A DNA stretch of 64,000 nucleotides from Isoetes taiwanensis (GCA_021234155.1 JAJEKV010000014.1:9631563-9695562), one strand, 5' to 3'. Counted from the first letter of the stretch, positions 9,872 to 21,590 are shown. The notes: a model not told the origin generated them from the letters alone. Program-made: numbers and translations.

Positions 9872-11116
9872 TTAAAGGCAGTGGTGCCTACCATTATGGA
9901 GTCTCCAATAGGGTGTGGATGGAAGGGCATGGCCAACAGAGGTGTTTGACTGCATCCCATGCTGTCGACAATCCACGCAAAAATGAAGAAACACTTGAAA
10001 AAGCTGCAGAGGCTGAAATAATGCCCAAGGTAGGACTGGTTTGACTGCCTTCTTGCCTAGAGGGATATAGTGACCAAGAGCTTGTCTAAGAAGGCGTAAA
10101 TTAAGAGAGTCATCTTCACCATTCAGGAATCTCCAAATGAACTTTGAAATAAGGACTTTGCTCTGCAGTAAGAAGTCCATCATACCCAGACCACCTACCC
10201 ATTTTGGAAGGATGCACTTCGACCAAGCCATCTTAATCACAGCACCTTTCTCAGTACCCGCCTATATAAAGTTTCGGACTATTGCAATGAGCTCACGTAC
10301 TTTGCTCAGTAAGAATGCCATATAGACATGGGTACTACTAAGAACTGGCTTGGCCACTGTAATACGACCTGCAAGAGATAACTTTGTCGTGGACCACCAG
10401 AACAAGTGCTTCTCCAAACCCTTAATGATCTCCTCCCATGCAACTCCAACAATAACATGGATGCCAACTGGAATCCCCAACAACTTGATGGCATGTCCAT
10501 GAGCAAGTAATTTTCATGGATAATCATGAAGACACGCCGAAGGCGGAGTGTTCAGTGTCCATAAAGCTGTACACTTCTGCCACACCACAAGGACACCGGA
10601 AGCCAGTAAGAATGGCAGCTTCTAAATTCTCAACATTAGCGACCAGGAAGAGGAACATGTTGTCTGCATATTGATTGCAAACCTCTTGTATGCCATCCTC
10701 CATTGCAAGACCATGGAGAAGTCCCTCTATGGTTGCAACGGTGAATAACTGCGACAAAGCCTCTGTGACAATTGTGAAAAGCAGTGGTGCTAAAGGGCAT
10801 CCCTGGCGAATACCACGACCAAGTGAGAAGGCGTCTGACGGCTGCATCTGACGGCTCACCATGGAACATAACAGTCGCCCGAGCAGAGACATGCAGCTTC
10901 ATAATGTCTGATGTATATTGTTCCCCAAATCCCAGTCTTAGCATATATTGACGCATAAATTCCCAGCCGAAACTCACAGAAAGCATCATATTCATTTGGC
11001 TCCAGCCATTCCCAATACTCCTGGAAGAACTCAATTGACAAACCACCCAAACCTAGGCATTTGCCTTTTTTCAGTTCAAAGACTGTCGAACCTAAATCAC
11101 CAGCTGTCATAGCCAC
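9872..11116 (-). pseudogene. LINE reverse transcriptase and downstream region
   Basis: Contains GRGIRQGCPLAPLLFTIVTE (RT block 4; about 10,780-10,840) and NQYADNMFLF (block 5; about 10,640-10,670). The catalytic YADD is YADN here, so one of the two metal-binding aspartates is lost. Upstream is MTAGDLGSTVFELKKGKCLG (block 1-type). Downstream is GRITVAKPVLSSTHVYMAFL and then WSKCILPKWVGGLGMMDFLL, the typical conserved stretch after the RT in plant LINEs. The region is spread over three frames. Confidence 0.78.
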
Positions 11117-11749
11117 CTCTATTGATACACGCTACTTGTCAGAGATGATGGGGGAAATCTTAGACAAAACGGCATCTCGCATTTCTGATTGAAAGGAAAG
11201 ATGTTTCTCGGCGAAAAAAAGTCCAAAAATGATGATGCAGATGTTGCTTGAGTTTTGTTGTCTCTCTTAGTACCGAACCATATGGCAAAAGTAATGAGGA
11301 CGTGGTTGACATCATGTGATGCCTCTTAGCCGCATAGAAAAAGAAGCATGTACAACGGTCTCCATCACGAAACCACTGCAAACCTGCCTTTGTCTTTGCC
11401 TGCTAGATTTGCTCCTTCTCCAATGCTTGGATCTGTACCAGAATATCTCGATCATGAACACCTGGAAGGAATTCCTATCGAGAATGGAGCAGGTCTTGAT
11501 AGAAGGTGTCCAATAAAGCGCGATCTGCTGTTGCAGACTCTTGGCCCACTGTTTGACAAAGCCTTTGACTGCTGCAATTGCATTCACTATGCCAGCCATG
11601 CCTCAACATCGGCTGAAGGCATTTGTCCAAGTGTTCTTGTAGCCTTCCTGAAAGTTAGCATCCTTCAAGAACTTTACATTCAAGTGAAAACATGTTCGTC
11701 CAGGACGTCGATGCTGCAAAGGCTCATTTGAAAGGAATTGTGGATAGTG

Positions 11750-12480
11750 GTCTAAAACTGAGTTGTCTCTGATATAGAAAAGAAAGAGACCTGGAAGTGC
11801 CACAAGTGCCACAACTGCATCTGCATTCGAATAAGCTCTATCCAACCGAGAGCTTGCGCGACCCCCACCAACCTGACCATTACACTAAGTAAAAGCACCT
11901 TCACCATCAATCTCCAAGAGATTGCAGTCATGGAGTAGATGGAGCCACTGTTGGAATTCAAAACTAGACACTATTATAGAGGTAGCCCCCAATTAATTGG
12001 ACTCCATTTCCAACATATTAAGATCCCCAACAAGAAGCCATAAAATGTGTCATAGCCCAAGCTGAGCACCTTCCTCGAAAGGAGGTCCACAATGAAGCTC
12101 TCTGATGGGGTCTGTTGTGGGCGTAAATATTAATTTGACCATACTTAACCTCATGTTTTCGCCATACAATTAGGGCCCAATGACTAAAATGAAAAGACTA
12201 AAACGATCAGCCTGAGTGAAGATGTGAGGATGTCTGGAAAGGAAGGAATCCATGCTATCACCACCCCTGCACTAGCAGAATCAGTTGTTGCAATGACACT
12301 AAACCTTCGACTAATCATATCTACAAGCTTTGATATATCTCTATTGCGACACTTGTGCTCTTGGAGACATACAAAATGAGCATCCAATCTAGATAAACAA
12401 AAAGAAATATAATTCCGCTTGAGGAGGGGAGAAGGCTATCCCCTGAACATTCCATGAAACTAACCGCATTGACCTTGTGA
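11750..12480 (-). pseudogene. LINE endonuclease domain fragments
   Basis: Starts about 12,474 with MRLVSWNVQGIA (block I of the APE endonuclease, in which the Asn is a metal ligand). A later frame carries MDAHFVCLQEHKCRNRDISK, in which the Glu of LQEHK matches the catalytic Glu of APE. The rest is frameshifted, and 11,600-11,960 encodes only loose matches to the later endonuclease blocks. Confidence 0.6.
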
Positions 12481-12660
12481 TGAGGCCAATTCAGATGAGA
12501 CCGGTGGTGTCTCAAGGAAATTTGAGATTGTCTCCTGGACATCTGGCACGACAGTAACCTCATTAACCAAATCAACCCACTGAAACGGATCAAAACGACC
12601 ACCCTGGGATGCAATGAGAGAAGCAGAGCTACATGAAGTAGGAATTGAGGGTTGGGATGC

Positions 12661-12930
12661 ATAAGAGTTAGATCCCTTAGCTTATTTTCATGGCTAACGA
12701 AGAGCCGGTGGATGTTTTAGTAGTGGGCAGATGCCACTCGATCAATGTTCATGTATTAACCACAAGCCTCTTGGATTTGCTCTTGCAATCTCTGAATCTC
12801 GGTCAGTTCTCAACATTTGATGATCCAGAAACTGAGATGAGGGACTCTTCTCCTTGCTTAGTACCCTTTTTTCTACAGTACCATCATACCAAATCCCATA
12901 TAATACAATGTTGGCTCTACTTATAATTGA
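12661..12930. other. No gene seen between LINE and minisatellite
   Basis: A 78-codon open frame at 12,690-12,926 (+) has no recognised motif. I see nothing else here. Confidence 0.3.
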
Positions 12931-13403
12931 TTAGGTGTGGTTTATAAGTGGGTGTAGTTTTTAAGTAGTTGTTTTTGAAAGAAGTATAGTTTTTTGAGGT
13001 GTGATTTATAAGTCGGTGTAGTTTTAAGTGGTTGTTTTTCAATAAAGTATGGTTTTCTGAAGTGGTGTAGTTTATAACTAGGTGTAGTTTTTAGTAAGCT
13101 ATTTTTTAAAGAAGTGTGGTTCTTTTAGGTGTGGTTTATATAACTAGGTGTAGTTTTTAAGTAGTTGTTTTTTAAGAAAGTGTAGTTTTTTAAGGTATGG
13201 TTTATAAGTAGGCGTAGTTTTTAAGTGGTGGTTTTTTAAGGAAGTATGGTTTATAAGTAGGTGTAGTTTTTAAGCGGTTTTTTCTTAAGCAGGTATAGTT
13301 TTGTTCGAGGTGTGATTTATAACTAGGTGTAGTTTCTAAGTAGCTATTTTATTAGGGAAGTCTGTTTTTTGAGGCATGGATTATAAGCAGGTGTAGTCGT
13401 CCA
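12931..13403. repeat. Degenerate minisatellite, ~64-bp unit, about 7 copies
   Basis: Units have the pattern GGTGTGGTTTATAAG-(T/C)-(A/G)GGTGTAGTTTTTAAGTAGTTG followed by TTTTTNAAGAAGTNTGGTTTTTTGA. Starts are visible near 12,936, 12,999, 13,063, 13,128, 13,195, 13,248, 13,311 and 13,373. Copies differ by substitutions and short indels, so this is an old array. It is strongly strand-asymmetric (G+T rich on the plus strand). Confidence 0.85.
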
Positions 13404-14694
13404 TCACCAGGGCCTTCAAAAGGGGACTTTTAAGGCAAGCTGCTTCCAGAGGGTTTTAATGACCGTCTTCTTGCCTTAGGACCCTCCCTGTATGTGATGA
13501 CATGGTGCAAGATCCTGGTTGAATTTGACGTAGGAAATGATGCCAGAACACTTACCCCCCTCCTCCACTTTGGGCAGTTTATTGTTGGCAGTCGAGCTGG
13601 CAACCTTCCCCAAGTCGAACAAGGCTCAAACTTCACGTGGTTGCCTTACCAATAAGGAGAGGCGATATCCCAGAAGGTGGACCCAAAAAAAGGGTCTCGA
13701 ATTAGCCTTTCTAGGCAGTGCTCCTCTGGGTGGACCTATGCTAATGCCTATCCTCCAGAAGACATACCCCAAAACCATTGAGGTGAGAGCTGATCTAGGA
13801 GCATGGAATGCCAGAGGAGCAGATGGAGGACCCTGCTGGCGAACCTTGTGATATTGAGCAAAGAGAGGGGCTTCAAGAAACATGAGAGATATCTCAGAAT
13901 CATTCAACAAGAACAGCTTAAATGGAAAGAACAAGAGCCCGCTCTGGACAACAATTATTTGAGGCAAATCATGATGAATGGGCCCTGCACACAAATCTTA
14001 GTGATGCCATTGGTTATGGAGTCCAATCTCATTAGCAATGGTAGAAATGAACTTGGAATCATGTCTCTGGATGAAAATCTTCAATAGCGAACCAAAATGA
14101 GGGAGTAAGGCATCTGGCTTAGCTAGAAAGGATCCAAGAACATATTGCTAATAGAGCAAGAAGTGTTTCTAAAAGAGGACCCACACCTCGTTCTATGAGT
14201 TGAGCAGCCGGCTCAAAAGATTCAAATATAGAAAGAAAGCAATGTTGATCTTTTGCCATAAGCTTGATAGATTGATAAGCAGGAAGCCAAGGCTTGTGAA
14301 GTTGCCTAGATAGCCAAGATCCCACATGCTTTAGATCTAAAAAAGGTCCACTGAAGTGGCAAACTACGGAATATGTAACCAACTGCTCCACATGTCTTCA
14401 ATGATCTTCATGGCTAATCTGCACCACTTGAGCCCCAAAATGCTCAAAAGTTGCCTTGCACTCCCGAACCTCATAAAAGATTTTGTTTGATGGGAGCTAG
14501 ATATCCATGAAGTCTTGCTTGGCTTGCAATTGTTGGAGATCGGACATAACTTCTTTTCTGTTATCATCCACCATGGTGACAATGGCCTCTGAGACATGAA
14601 CTGAGGTGGCGGGAGTCGTCAAGCCCTTGCAAAGCCATCCAGAGAATCGCACACCTAGAACTCGAGCCACTGTCTCAAATGATCTCCAAGGTGA
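13404..14694 (-). pseudogene. Unrecognised minus-strand coding remnant
   Basis: Broken minus-strand frames look protein-like without a family I can name: RPFSDPKSALMSPWRSFETV near 14,700, VSEAIVTMVDDNRKEVMSDL (14,540-14,610), and in another frame YEVRECKATFEHFGAQVVQI (14,400-14,490), then SVDLF/DLKHVGSWLSRQLHKPW. The last parts are helix-rich. At least two frameshifts are needed to join them. It could be an old transposon gene or a plant gene fragment. The TIR transposon at 14,695 begins exactly at its right-hand end, so the fragment may continue beyond 28,227, but I see no match there. Confidence 0.3.
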
Positions 14695-14726
14695 CATTAG
14701 GGCGGATTTGGGGTCTGAAAATGGCC
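14695..14726 (+). repeat. Left terminal inverted repeat (32 bp)
   Basis: Starts CATTAGGGCGGATTTGGGGT and continues CTGAAAATGGCC. It is the exact reverse complement of 28,196-28,227. Confidence 0.92.
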
Positions 14727-15345
14727 TCCTATCAGCCATTCCACGTCATATTTCCGCTCCCTTTTTCCCATGCCACCTAGGATACCAAACTCTCATAATT
14801 ACAGATTTGCTTGGAATATTCTTCCGGAATAAGGGGGATTGCACATTCATGGCGCCATATGTATTTAATTACATTTGGTTGTCGAGGACGGACTGATGCA
14901 ACACGTGGCGCTTCTAAAATGCCACTTGCATTATAGCATCACCGGCAACTCATGGCCGGTGTCTCTTGGTAAAGCGTCTTGGCGTCCACCTTCTACATTT
15001 CAAAAGTTGAATGTGTAGGTTGAAGCTTTGTATCGATCGGACTTTCATTTCGAAGGCCATGCGGAACTGCTTCTTTAACCGATCTTCACTTCATCCTAAT
15101 CTGGCTTCCCCCCCCTACAATTCAAATTTGAATTTGCTTAATGTATAAAAGCATGGATTGTAGGAGAATGGACTTTTCGATTTCCATATACGCGTTGCAA
15201 ATTTCAAAAACGAAGTTAGTACGGACGTTCGGCTCACCGCGGCGAATTGTGTTGGGGCATAAAATACCACACCTTGATTTCGCGCCGTCACGATCTACAC
15301 TAAATATGGAAGTTGCTTGTTGTCAAATTAAACTTAAACACAAGT
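14715..15345 (+). repeat. Subterminal block, copy 1 (also at 16,697-17,315)
   Basis: Begins AAAATGGCCTCCTATCAGCC just inside the left TIR and runs through TATTTAATTACATTTGG, CACTTGCATTATAGCATC and GTATAAAAGCATGGATTGTA to about 15,240. The same series recurs in the same order upstream of the transposase gene. It holds TATAAAAG (about 15,143), so it probably contains a promoter. Confidence 0.8.
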
Positions 15346-15802
15346 GAGGCCTCGGCACTTACGTGGTTTTCTCGAGGAGGGTTTGGAGTGTTTTTTTTTA
15401 AATCCCAATTATCGACATAGTGTGATCGTAGCATCTTGGTATTAAATAGTATGTTAAATTCAATTATATCGGTGTTCATGTTCTGGTTAAACTCAAATCA
15501 TATAGGTTTAGGAATAAGGTTAAAAAAAGGAAGATATTGGCTATTTAGGAATAAGGTTAAAAAGGAAGATATTGGATATTTAGGTATAAGGTTAAAAAGG
15601 AAGATATTAGATATGGCTCAAATTTCGAGATATGCACATAATGGCATGTAATGATGGTTGATAGGACTTGGAATACTGAATCATTCCTACGATTTTCACG
15701 TCTAATCCAGCCTATATCTATTCCAGCCTAGATTGGCCCATTCTCCCCAATCTCCGCCCAATCTTTGCTAGATCCTCCGCCCAATTTCTCTAGTCCATCG
15801 CC

Positions 15803-16127
15803 ATGAAGAGATCAGCTCACGGAAGAGCCGGAGGTGTCCTCCAAGAGCGCCTATGCGGCCGGAAGAGGTGTTCCCTCCATGCCTCCCTCCGGCCCTTACG
15901 GTTCTTGCTCACGAATGCCTCGATTCCTCGATTCCTTTGGCGAGGAATCGAGAGAATGAGGAATCGAGGAAATTTCCGAGCGCGAGTTCATCACAGTGTG
16001 TTCTTGAAGGCCGGATAGGAGATTCTTGAGAAAATGAGTGGTCTACCGGCGGAGAAGAAGCCGAAGATGATGAAGAAGATGAAGAAGTTGAAGACGAATC
16101 TGTCGACTTCGAGAGCTCATGGCGTTA
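15803..16127 (+). pseudogene. Small unrecognised gene with acidic C-terminus
   Basis: The ATG at 15,803 (MKRSAHGRAGG) is followed, after a frame change, by KSAYAAGRGVPSMPPSGPYG, then GIEEISEREFITVC, and finally GGEEAEDDEEDEEVEDESVD before a stop near 16,127. The bias toward Ser/Pro/Gly and the strongly acidic tail suggest a real protein rather than chance. It needs about two frame corrections. The acidic tail resembles that of the coiled-coil gene at 20.1-20.6 kb, but no homology can be shown. It sits between the two copies of the subterminal block. Confidence 0.4.
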
Positions 16128-16696
16128 GTTCATGGTACATGCATGTTTTCTTTCTTTTCTTAAGCATTCAACTAATTGGTTATTTCTTATTTTTTTTGAG
16201 ATGATGAAGCGAGATGAATGAAATTTGTTAGGGCGAGAGCACCTCTTATTTTTTTCCTTGTTCTTAGTCGAGCTTGCCTCCGACTTCTTACCATATATTT
16301 GCAAGCCTCCGGGCTTTTTGTTGTGAATAGTTGAAGCCTCCCGGGCATTTAAATTTACAAAATGATGTAAAAACCATACTGCCATAAAAATTTTGAATGT
16401 AAAAAGTTTTTTGCTTCTAATTCCATTTGAATACCTAACTTTTTTTTTACTGTACATGTGTTATCACTCTTAAGTACATAAGTCATCATCCCTTTTCAAA
16501 GAGCATATTATTTTTCAAGGATCACACCAAGCGAATAGTACATATGCAACAAAAATGGAACACACTAAATTAAGCATCGTGTGATCCACTTTCTTATTTG
16601 TTGTCAAATTAAAACTAAACACAAGTCCTTCGTCAATAGTCTCCCATTTGCATATAAAATATCTATCATTCCAAGTTATATTATGTTTTATGAACT

Positions 16697-17315
16697 AAAA
16701 TGGCCTCCTATCAGCCATTCCACGTCATATTTCCGCCCCTTTTTTCCCGTCAGATTTGCTTGGAATATTCTCCGGAATAAAATCGCATATCTATGGCGCC
16801 ATATGTATTTAATTCTCTTGTTGTCGACAGTTGGCCTTAACACGTGGGCTTCTAAAAGCCACTTGCATTATAGCATACCGGCAACTCATGGCGGTGTCTC
16901 TTGGTTTGTCGGATACCAATCATGCGCATCACCGATTCTTGTCTTGCCCTATTTTCATTTAGAGTCCATTCCGCCTTCTACATTTCAAAATTTGAATGTG
17001 TAGGTTGAAGCTTTGTATTAGACTTTTCGTTTTTTATTTGCGATTAAGCCTTAAAAGTTAAATAAATCGGGATCTTTACTTCATCCCAATACAGGGCTTC
17101 CCGCCCCCTACAATTTTTTGAATTTGCTTTGTATAAAAGCATGGATTGTAGGAGAATGGACTTTTCCATATCTGCGTTACAAATTTCAAAAACGAGGTTA
17201 GTACTTGGACCGAGTCTCAAACGGCCGAATTGTCTTTGGGGCATACAAATTGTACACATTCATTTGGCGCCCAGTGCGATCCACGCGGTATGGAAGCTCC
17301 AAATGATGTGTGGAT
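16697..17315 (+). promoter_or_regulatory. Subterminal block, copy 2; likely promoter region of the transposase gene
   Basis: Diverged second copy of 14,715-15,345, ending directly upstream of the transposase-like frames. It contains TGTATAAAAGCATGGATTG (about 17,130), a good TATA box about 180 bp before the first open frame. Compared with copy 1 it has many 1-3-base losses (for example CATGGCCGGTG versus CATGGCGGTG, and GTGGCGCTTC versus GTGGGCTTC). Confidence 0.65.
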
Positions 17316-19935
17316 AAGGATCAAACCGACTCGAGAATATGCTCCGGTCTTCAATGCAAAAAAAAAAGAGGTCTAAAAAATAAGAACTTAGACCTCGACA
17401 TGTTGCGCCTTGCGGGCTCAAAAAGTATCGACATCCGGGATGATGGCGGTTTATATCCATTGGATCCGTTGAGTGGCGAAACCGCCATTTCGGGCGTTTC
17501 AAGTTTAGTCCGATTTTGTGGTGACGGTAACTCGGCCTCTTGGGATATTGTGAGAGATTGAGAGAGGATGAAGGGCATTGAATCGAATACGGTTCCTTGA
17601 GATGAGCTGCTTCCGATTGTCACAAGAGAATTATAACTTAAACCAGCAGCTCTTTTTTCTCTGCGCTTCATTACTCCAATTGTGATGAAGGAAAAGGAAT
17701 GACGGCTTGGGGAGGGAAACTTCTTTGAGATCTGAAGGGAGAAGTCAAATTGGTGATAGGGCAGCTGCAAGAAAAGATCCAAGAGCTCGAAAGAGCAAAC
17801 TTTGGGCTTCAATGTAGGTTAAAGAATTTGAAGAAAACACCCCTTGGCTTGCGAGAAAGGAAGAAGCATTATCGGCCGATAGAGGCTGAAGTTTGGATCA
17901 GGTGCATTCAGACCGGGTCACGACCACAAGGTCCGTTTACAACACTAGCAAATGCCGGTTAAGATCCGGGGAAACTAGAAGCAATCTTGGTTCACGTGTG
18001 AAGAACCTAGCGACGAGCGAGGAGATAGTGGACATGATTTGTCAGCCCTACAACTCTCCTCTCAAGAAGATGGTATTGGAAATGGTACTAGGGGAGATCT
18101 ACAAGAAGTTAGAAGCGGATGTCTGAGGCTGTTTGTGATGATGTAGGCATCGGTGAGGGCTTGGTTACGTTCTCTATTCAAGCCATTCCACGAAGCGTTG
18201 AAAAGAATGGGCACAAAAAGTATTAGCTCCCACGTCCACAAATTGTCGAGAATACAAGGGTTACTAGGACAAAGATGGTGTATGCCATATTAGGAGAGAT
18301 GCACCACGTTGAATGTGCTGGTCCTGCCATAGCCATAAAAAGATAAGAATGGCAAGGATTGTTGTGATATAGTTGGAATGAATGAACATAATAATCTTTG
18401 GGTTGACCTTGGTTACTCTCTTACAATTCCTTGTCAAATATTATGACTTAACGATTCACGAAAACTAATGGTGAGATTGAAGTTTGCATAAAATTGGATG
18501 AAATGGAACTGACCAAGTTTGAGAAGTATGAGAGGGTATCCGTTGTCATCATGAATAGAGCAATTGAGAATGCAATTGCACATGCTAAATCAAAGAGCAA
18601 CAAGAATAACAAAAAGATGTAGAGGTGGGACGACGAGGAGAAGAAGCGTCTTGGAAAAATGGTTCTCATGTCAATCGAAGATGACACACGGTGGTTAGGT
18701 CTCTTTAAAGTTCGAAAAAAAACCCACGAGGTTTTGAAATGGGTGTTCAATCAAACCGACATCCCGAGTCTAATATCTAGATTCGAAGGAGGGGAAAAAT
18801 TGCAAGTAGATCACTATGGATCTTACAAAGTAATTTTTCACTTGGCGTCGATTTAAAACCGAGAAAGCAATGTACAACATAAGTGGAGGAGGACAAGGAA
18901 CATGCAAAAGTTATGCATCAGATCGCAATCATGCAAAGGAAGTCAAAATGCGGGAAGACTGTTTCAACCTTGTCCCTTAACCAAGCAAATGCTCCTAATA
19001 GAGGAGAAGAAGATCCCAAGTTCCATGGCATTTCCCCCATTCCATTAGAGAGGGTTCATATCTGCACTTTGCACGGCTTTGTGAGAATCATCGACAAGAT
19101 GATATTTTTGAGTGCTGGTTGGTGTGGAACATTTCGGACAAGAAGAGAAGAGAGGAAGGAATTAGTAGAGTTGAACATGTTCTATCGGCGAGGTTTTTGC
19201 ATGGTGGCAATGTAAGATTAGAGCTCGATGAGAAACGGGCGGGAAGAACAAGTGTGCCTCGTGAAGGTGTCAATTGGAGGGATGAAAGCTTCGGCGCTTC
19301 ATAAAGAATCATAAAGAGGCTCTGAGCGGAAACCAGATGGGAGAAAAGGTCTATGAATTTGGAAAATTGCTGGTTGATCGCGAGCAGAGGACCGCCTGAT
19401 GATGGCGTTCGTTTCGGCATTGAGGAAAAAAAAAAAGCATGGGATGCATTGTCTCGAATTGTTCCCATACATTCGAGAATGGACCTCACAAGAGAAGATG
19501 CAAAATGTTAGGTGCGAATAACAAATTTATTAAAGCTTTCATAGACGCATGGGGAGAGAGTGAAGTCACGCACTACTTGCACATCTTTTGGGCTCATGCA
19601 CCTTGGTTTTTTAGGAAGTATGGAAGCCTAGCAGTGTGGAGTGCACAAGGCATGGAGAAGTCGCATAAACAAGCTAAAATAGCCTTTCATCGTAACACTC
19701 AAAGAGGGGGTGGAAATGTGGGAACCAACCCTCAAGACGATGACCAGTGGTTTTATAGAAGGCGATGGCTAAATACGACAAGAAGGTCGCTTTAAGGAGC
19801 AACCGAGAAGTCGTAAACACCATTGGCATAATGCTGAAGAGAAAACGGAAAGTTGCTTGGCAAAATTCTAGGGCCCCACTAGCATCGCAACAGTGGAGAT
19901 CTAAGAGACAAAGAATCGGTAAAGTATACTTGTAA
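17310..19935 (+). pseudogene. Transposase-like protein gene, multiply frameshifted
   Basis: Successive plus-strand frames read as one protein. A start region (17,310-17,560) is followed by a coiled coil IGQLQEKIQELERANFGLQC (about 17,752-17,812), a DLTKFEKYERVSVVIMNRAI-like helix (18,490-18,560), KLQVDHYGSYK (18,800), HGISPIPLERVHICTLHGFV then RIIDKM (19,030-19,100), and finally VTHYLHIFWAHAPWFFRKYG with SLAVWSAQGMEKSHKQAKIA (19,560-19,690). The end is basic (KRKRKVAWQNSR). I recall this motif order (P-L-x-R-V-x-x-C-T-L-H, then H-x4-H-x-P-x-F, then S-x-Q-G-x-E-K) from a broad set of uncharacterised transposase-like proteins in seedless plants and invertebrates; the Glu of QGMEK is a candidate catalytic residue. 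At least five frameshifts. Confidence 0.55.
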
Positions 19936-20122
19936 TGTGTAGCATGTTCACCGACCTTGAAGTACTTGCCTCCAACCTTGTTTGCTGGCCCTGTAGCCCG
20001 GCGTCGTGTGATCTTATTTGTATCATCATCAGTATGACGATCGATTGGAGTTAAGCTATTGCTTGCATTTATGTGGCTTCGTCGTGTGAAGCTTTACAAG
20101 ATAATAATAAAAAGGGTTACTT

Positions 20123-20645
20123 TTGATTAAAGTTGTGAAAGATGTTACATTGAAAAACAAAATACAGCGACTCATTGTTGCTCCGGTCGCGAGCTCTTCT
20201 TCATTATCTTCATCATCATCATCAGCTCCGTCCTCGTCCTCGTCTTCGTCTTCATCTCTTCCCTCAAGCGAGCAATCACCCTATCAAGCGTTCCTCCAAT
20301 CATCCACCATCTCTTTGTACATGTCCCGCTCTGTCCCAATAGCACAACGTGTTCTTACTGCTGAATTAGCATCCTCGTTGCCGTCATAACCACCTCGGTC
20401 GCGGTTGTTGGGGCATGTCATCTGTCCGACCTTCTATTCAACCTTTGATTTGCCTCTCACGGCTCTGAAGCATGAGAAGGTTGAATTCATTCTCTTCTTC
20501 TTTCTGCTGAATTAGCAGGCGTTTTTCCTTTAGAAGATCATCTTGCTCCTTCAACCTCTTCATTAGAACACCCAACACTATGTCGAGGAAGGGAGTTCTA
20601 TCCTCTTGCGTTTCCATTATCAGCGGTTGAGGATGTGGAGGCCAT
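20123..20645 (-). pseudogene. Small coiled-coil protein gene A (acidic tail)
   Basis: The ATG at 20,645 gives MASTSSTADNGNARG, then a stop. Shifting frame gives TPFLDIVLGVLMKRLKEQDD followed by LLKEKRLLIQQKEEENEFNL, which aligns with the core of genes C and D (VDITLAVVMKRFKE-HDEN). After another shift it reads GTERDMYKEMVDDW and ends in an acidic run (DEDEDEDEDGADDDDDEDNE). Predicted soluble coiled coil; function unknown. Its TATA box is at 20,732-20,739. The Ser-rich frame on the opposite strand is just the complement of this acidic run. Confidence 0.5.
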
Positions 20646-20731
20646 AGATGACAAATGGGAGGGGCGTTAAGATTATAGAAGTGAGGAGCAAAGACTCTAA
20701 CCGAAGCGGAAGGAGCACATGCAAGGACCTC

Positions 20732-20739
20732 AATTTATA
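20732..20739 (-). promoter_or_regulatory. TATA box of small gene A
   Basis: TATAAATT on the minus strand, 87 bp upstream of the ATG at 20,645. The spacing suits a short plant leader. Confidence 0.5.
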
Positions 20740-21082
20740 CATATTAGCTTGAATATATTAAAACACACTCATTTCTTTGTCGCCGCGTGTCGAGGGAATT
20801 ACGTGGGTTGTCCGCTAGAACACATTAATGGAAATGCTTGTCATTTGGAACACATTAATAACTATTCTAACTACACTTGTATATCACACCACGAAATCGC
20901 ACCTGAGCTTTAAAACCCTATGAAGGGATCTGTCTTGTCATTCTCTCTACCACGGATATTGAAAATTAAAAATAGGAAAGCGTAATATTGGGTACATTTG
21001 TCAAAAACTTTTCCCATTGAAAAATAAAACCAATTACAAACATTAAAAAAAAAAGCGGGCCCCTCTAGGAGGAGCCCGATGC

Positions 21083-21500
21083 CTATGTCGTAGGGCAAAG
21101 CTCTTCACGGAGGCGGTGATAATTTTTTTGCTCCTCCAACATGATTGCACCCCCTTAACCACGTTCTCATATTCCCGCAACCTTATCTTCCCGCTCATCG
21201 AGTTGGGCTCGGGCAACCTCTCCCGCTTGATTGCGGCCTAAGCCTCTCTTTGGAGGTTATATCTCGTGGCCCGGCGCAATTCGGCGGTCTAAAATGACCA
21301 GCCCGATTGTCGCGCACTAAAATCACCTCCCTGTAGAAGGCGGCCTTTTCCTCTGCCGCAACCAGCTTGGCGACGTCTTCATCATTCTTTTCTTTTAGAA
21401 GGCGGATCCGTTCCTCCGCTTCAGCGCGAATGTTCTGAATTTCCTTGACCAAAACTTGAGACAAGATCTCGGCAGGGATGGAACTGGAGCTGGAGGCCAT
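21083..21500 (-). pseudogene. Small coiled-coil protein gene B
   Basis: Starts MASSSSSIPAEILSQVLVKE, then IQNIRAEAEERIRLLKEKND. It shares with C and D the Ser-rich start after MA, a 20-residue hydrophobic/basic helix, then a heptad-like charged coil (about residues 15-60). After residue ~65 the frame is lost; in a second frame QAGEVARAQLDERE and EEQKNYHRLREELC lead to a stop at 21,083. Roughly 135 codons in all. Minus strand, same orientation as A, C and D, TATA box at 21,591-21,598. No known domain. Confidence 0.5.
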
Positions 21501-21590
21501 TGAAAGTGATGGGAGAACAGGAGTGATGGCTGAGGGCGGATGTGGTAGAACAGAAGATGGCGGATAGGAGAAGACAAAGGCCTCCGACGT

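Larger units (their letters stand above)
9199..12660 (-). mobile_element. LINE retrotransposon (APE-type), nearly full-length but broken
   Basis: The element reads on the minus strand. It ends on the left in an oligo(A) tail (seen as the T run at 9,199-9,216). From right to left it encodes an apurinic-type endonuclease start (MRLVSWNVQGI near 12,474; CLQEHKCRNRDI), a reverse transcriptase (10,500-11,100) and the post-RT region (9,870-10,480). A second, shorter copy of the same family is at 40,808-42,403. Target-primed reverse transcription is the known mechanism of the class. There are multiple frameshifts and stops. Confidence 0.8.

Noticed and set aside
12931-13403. CRISPR-like array
   Set aside because: Units are contiguous and diverged, with no constant repeat separated by unique spacers.
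13537-14087. Plus-strand frames (13,537-13,851; 13,803-14,087) as genes
   Set aside because: No motifs; they overlap minus-strand frames of equal length and neither is convincing.
18883-18960. CxxC zinc finger in the transposase-like protein
   Set aside because: On careful reading the codons give CKSYASDRNHAK; there is no second cysteine pair.
20123-20389. Serine-rich plus-strand protein
   Set aside because: It is the complement of the acidic Asp/Glu run at the end of minus-strand gene A.
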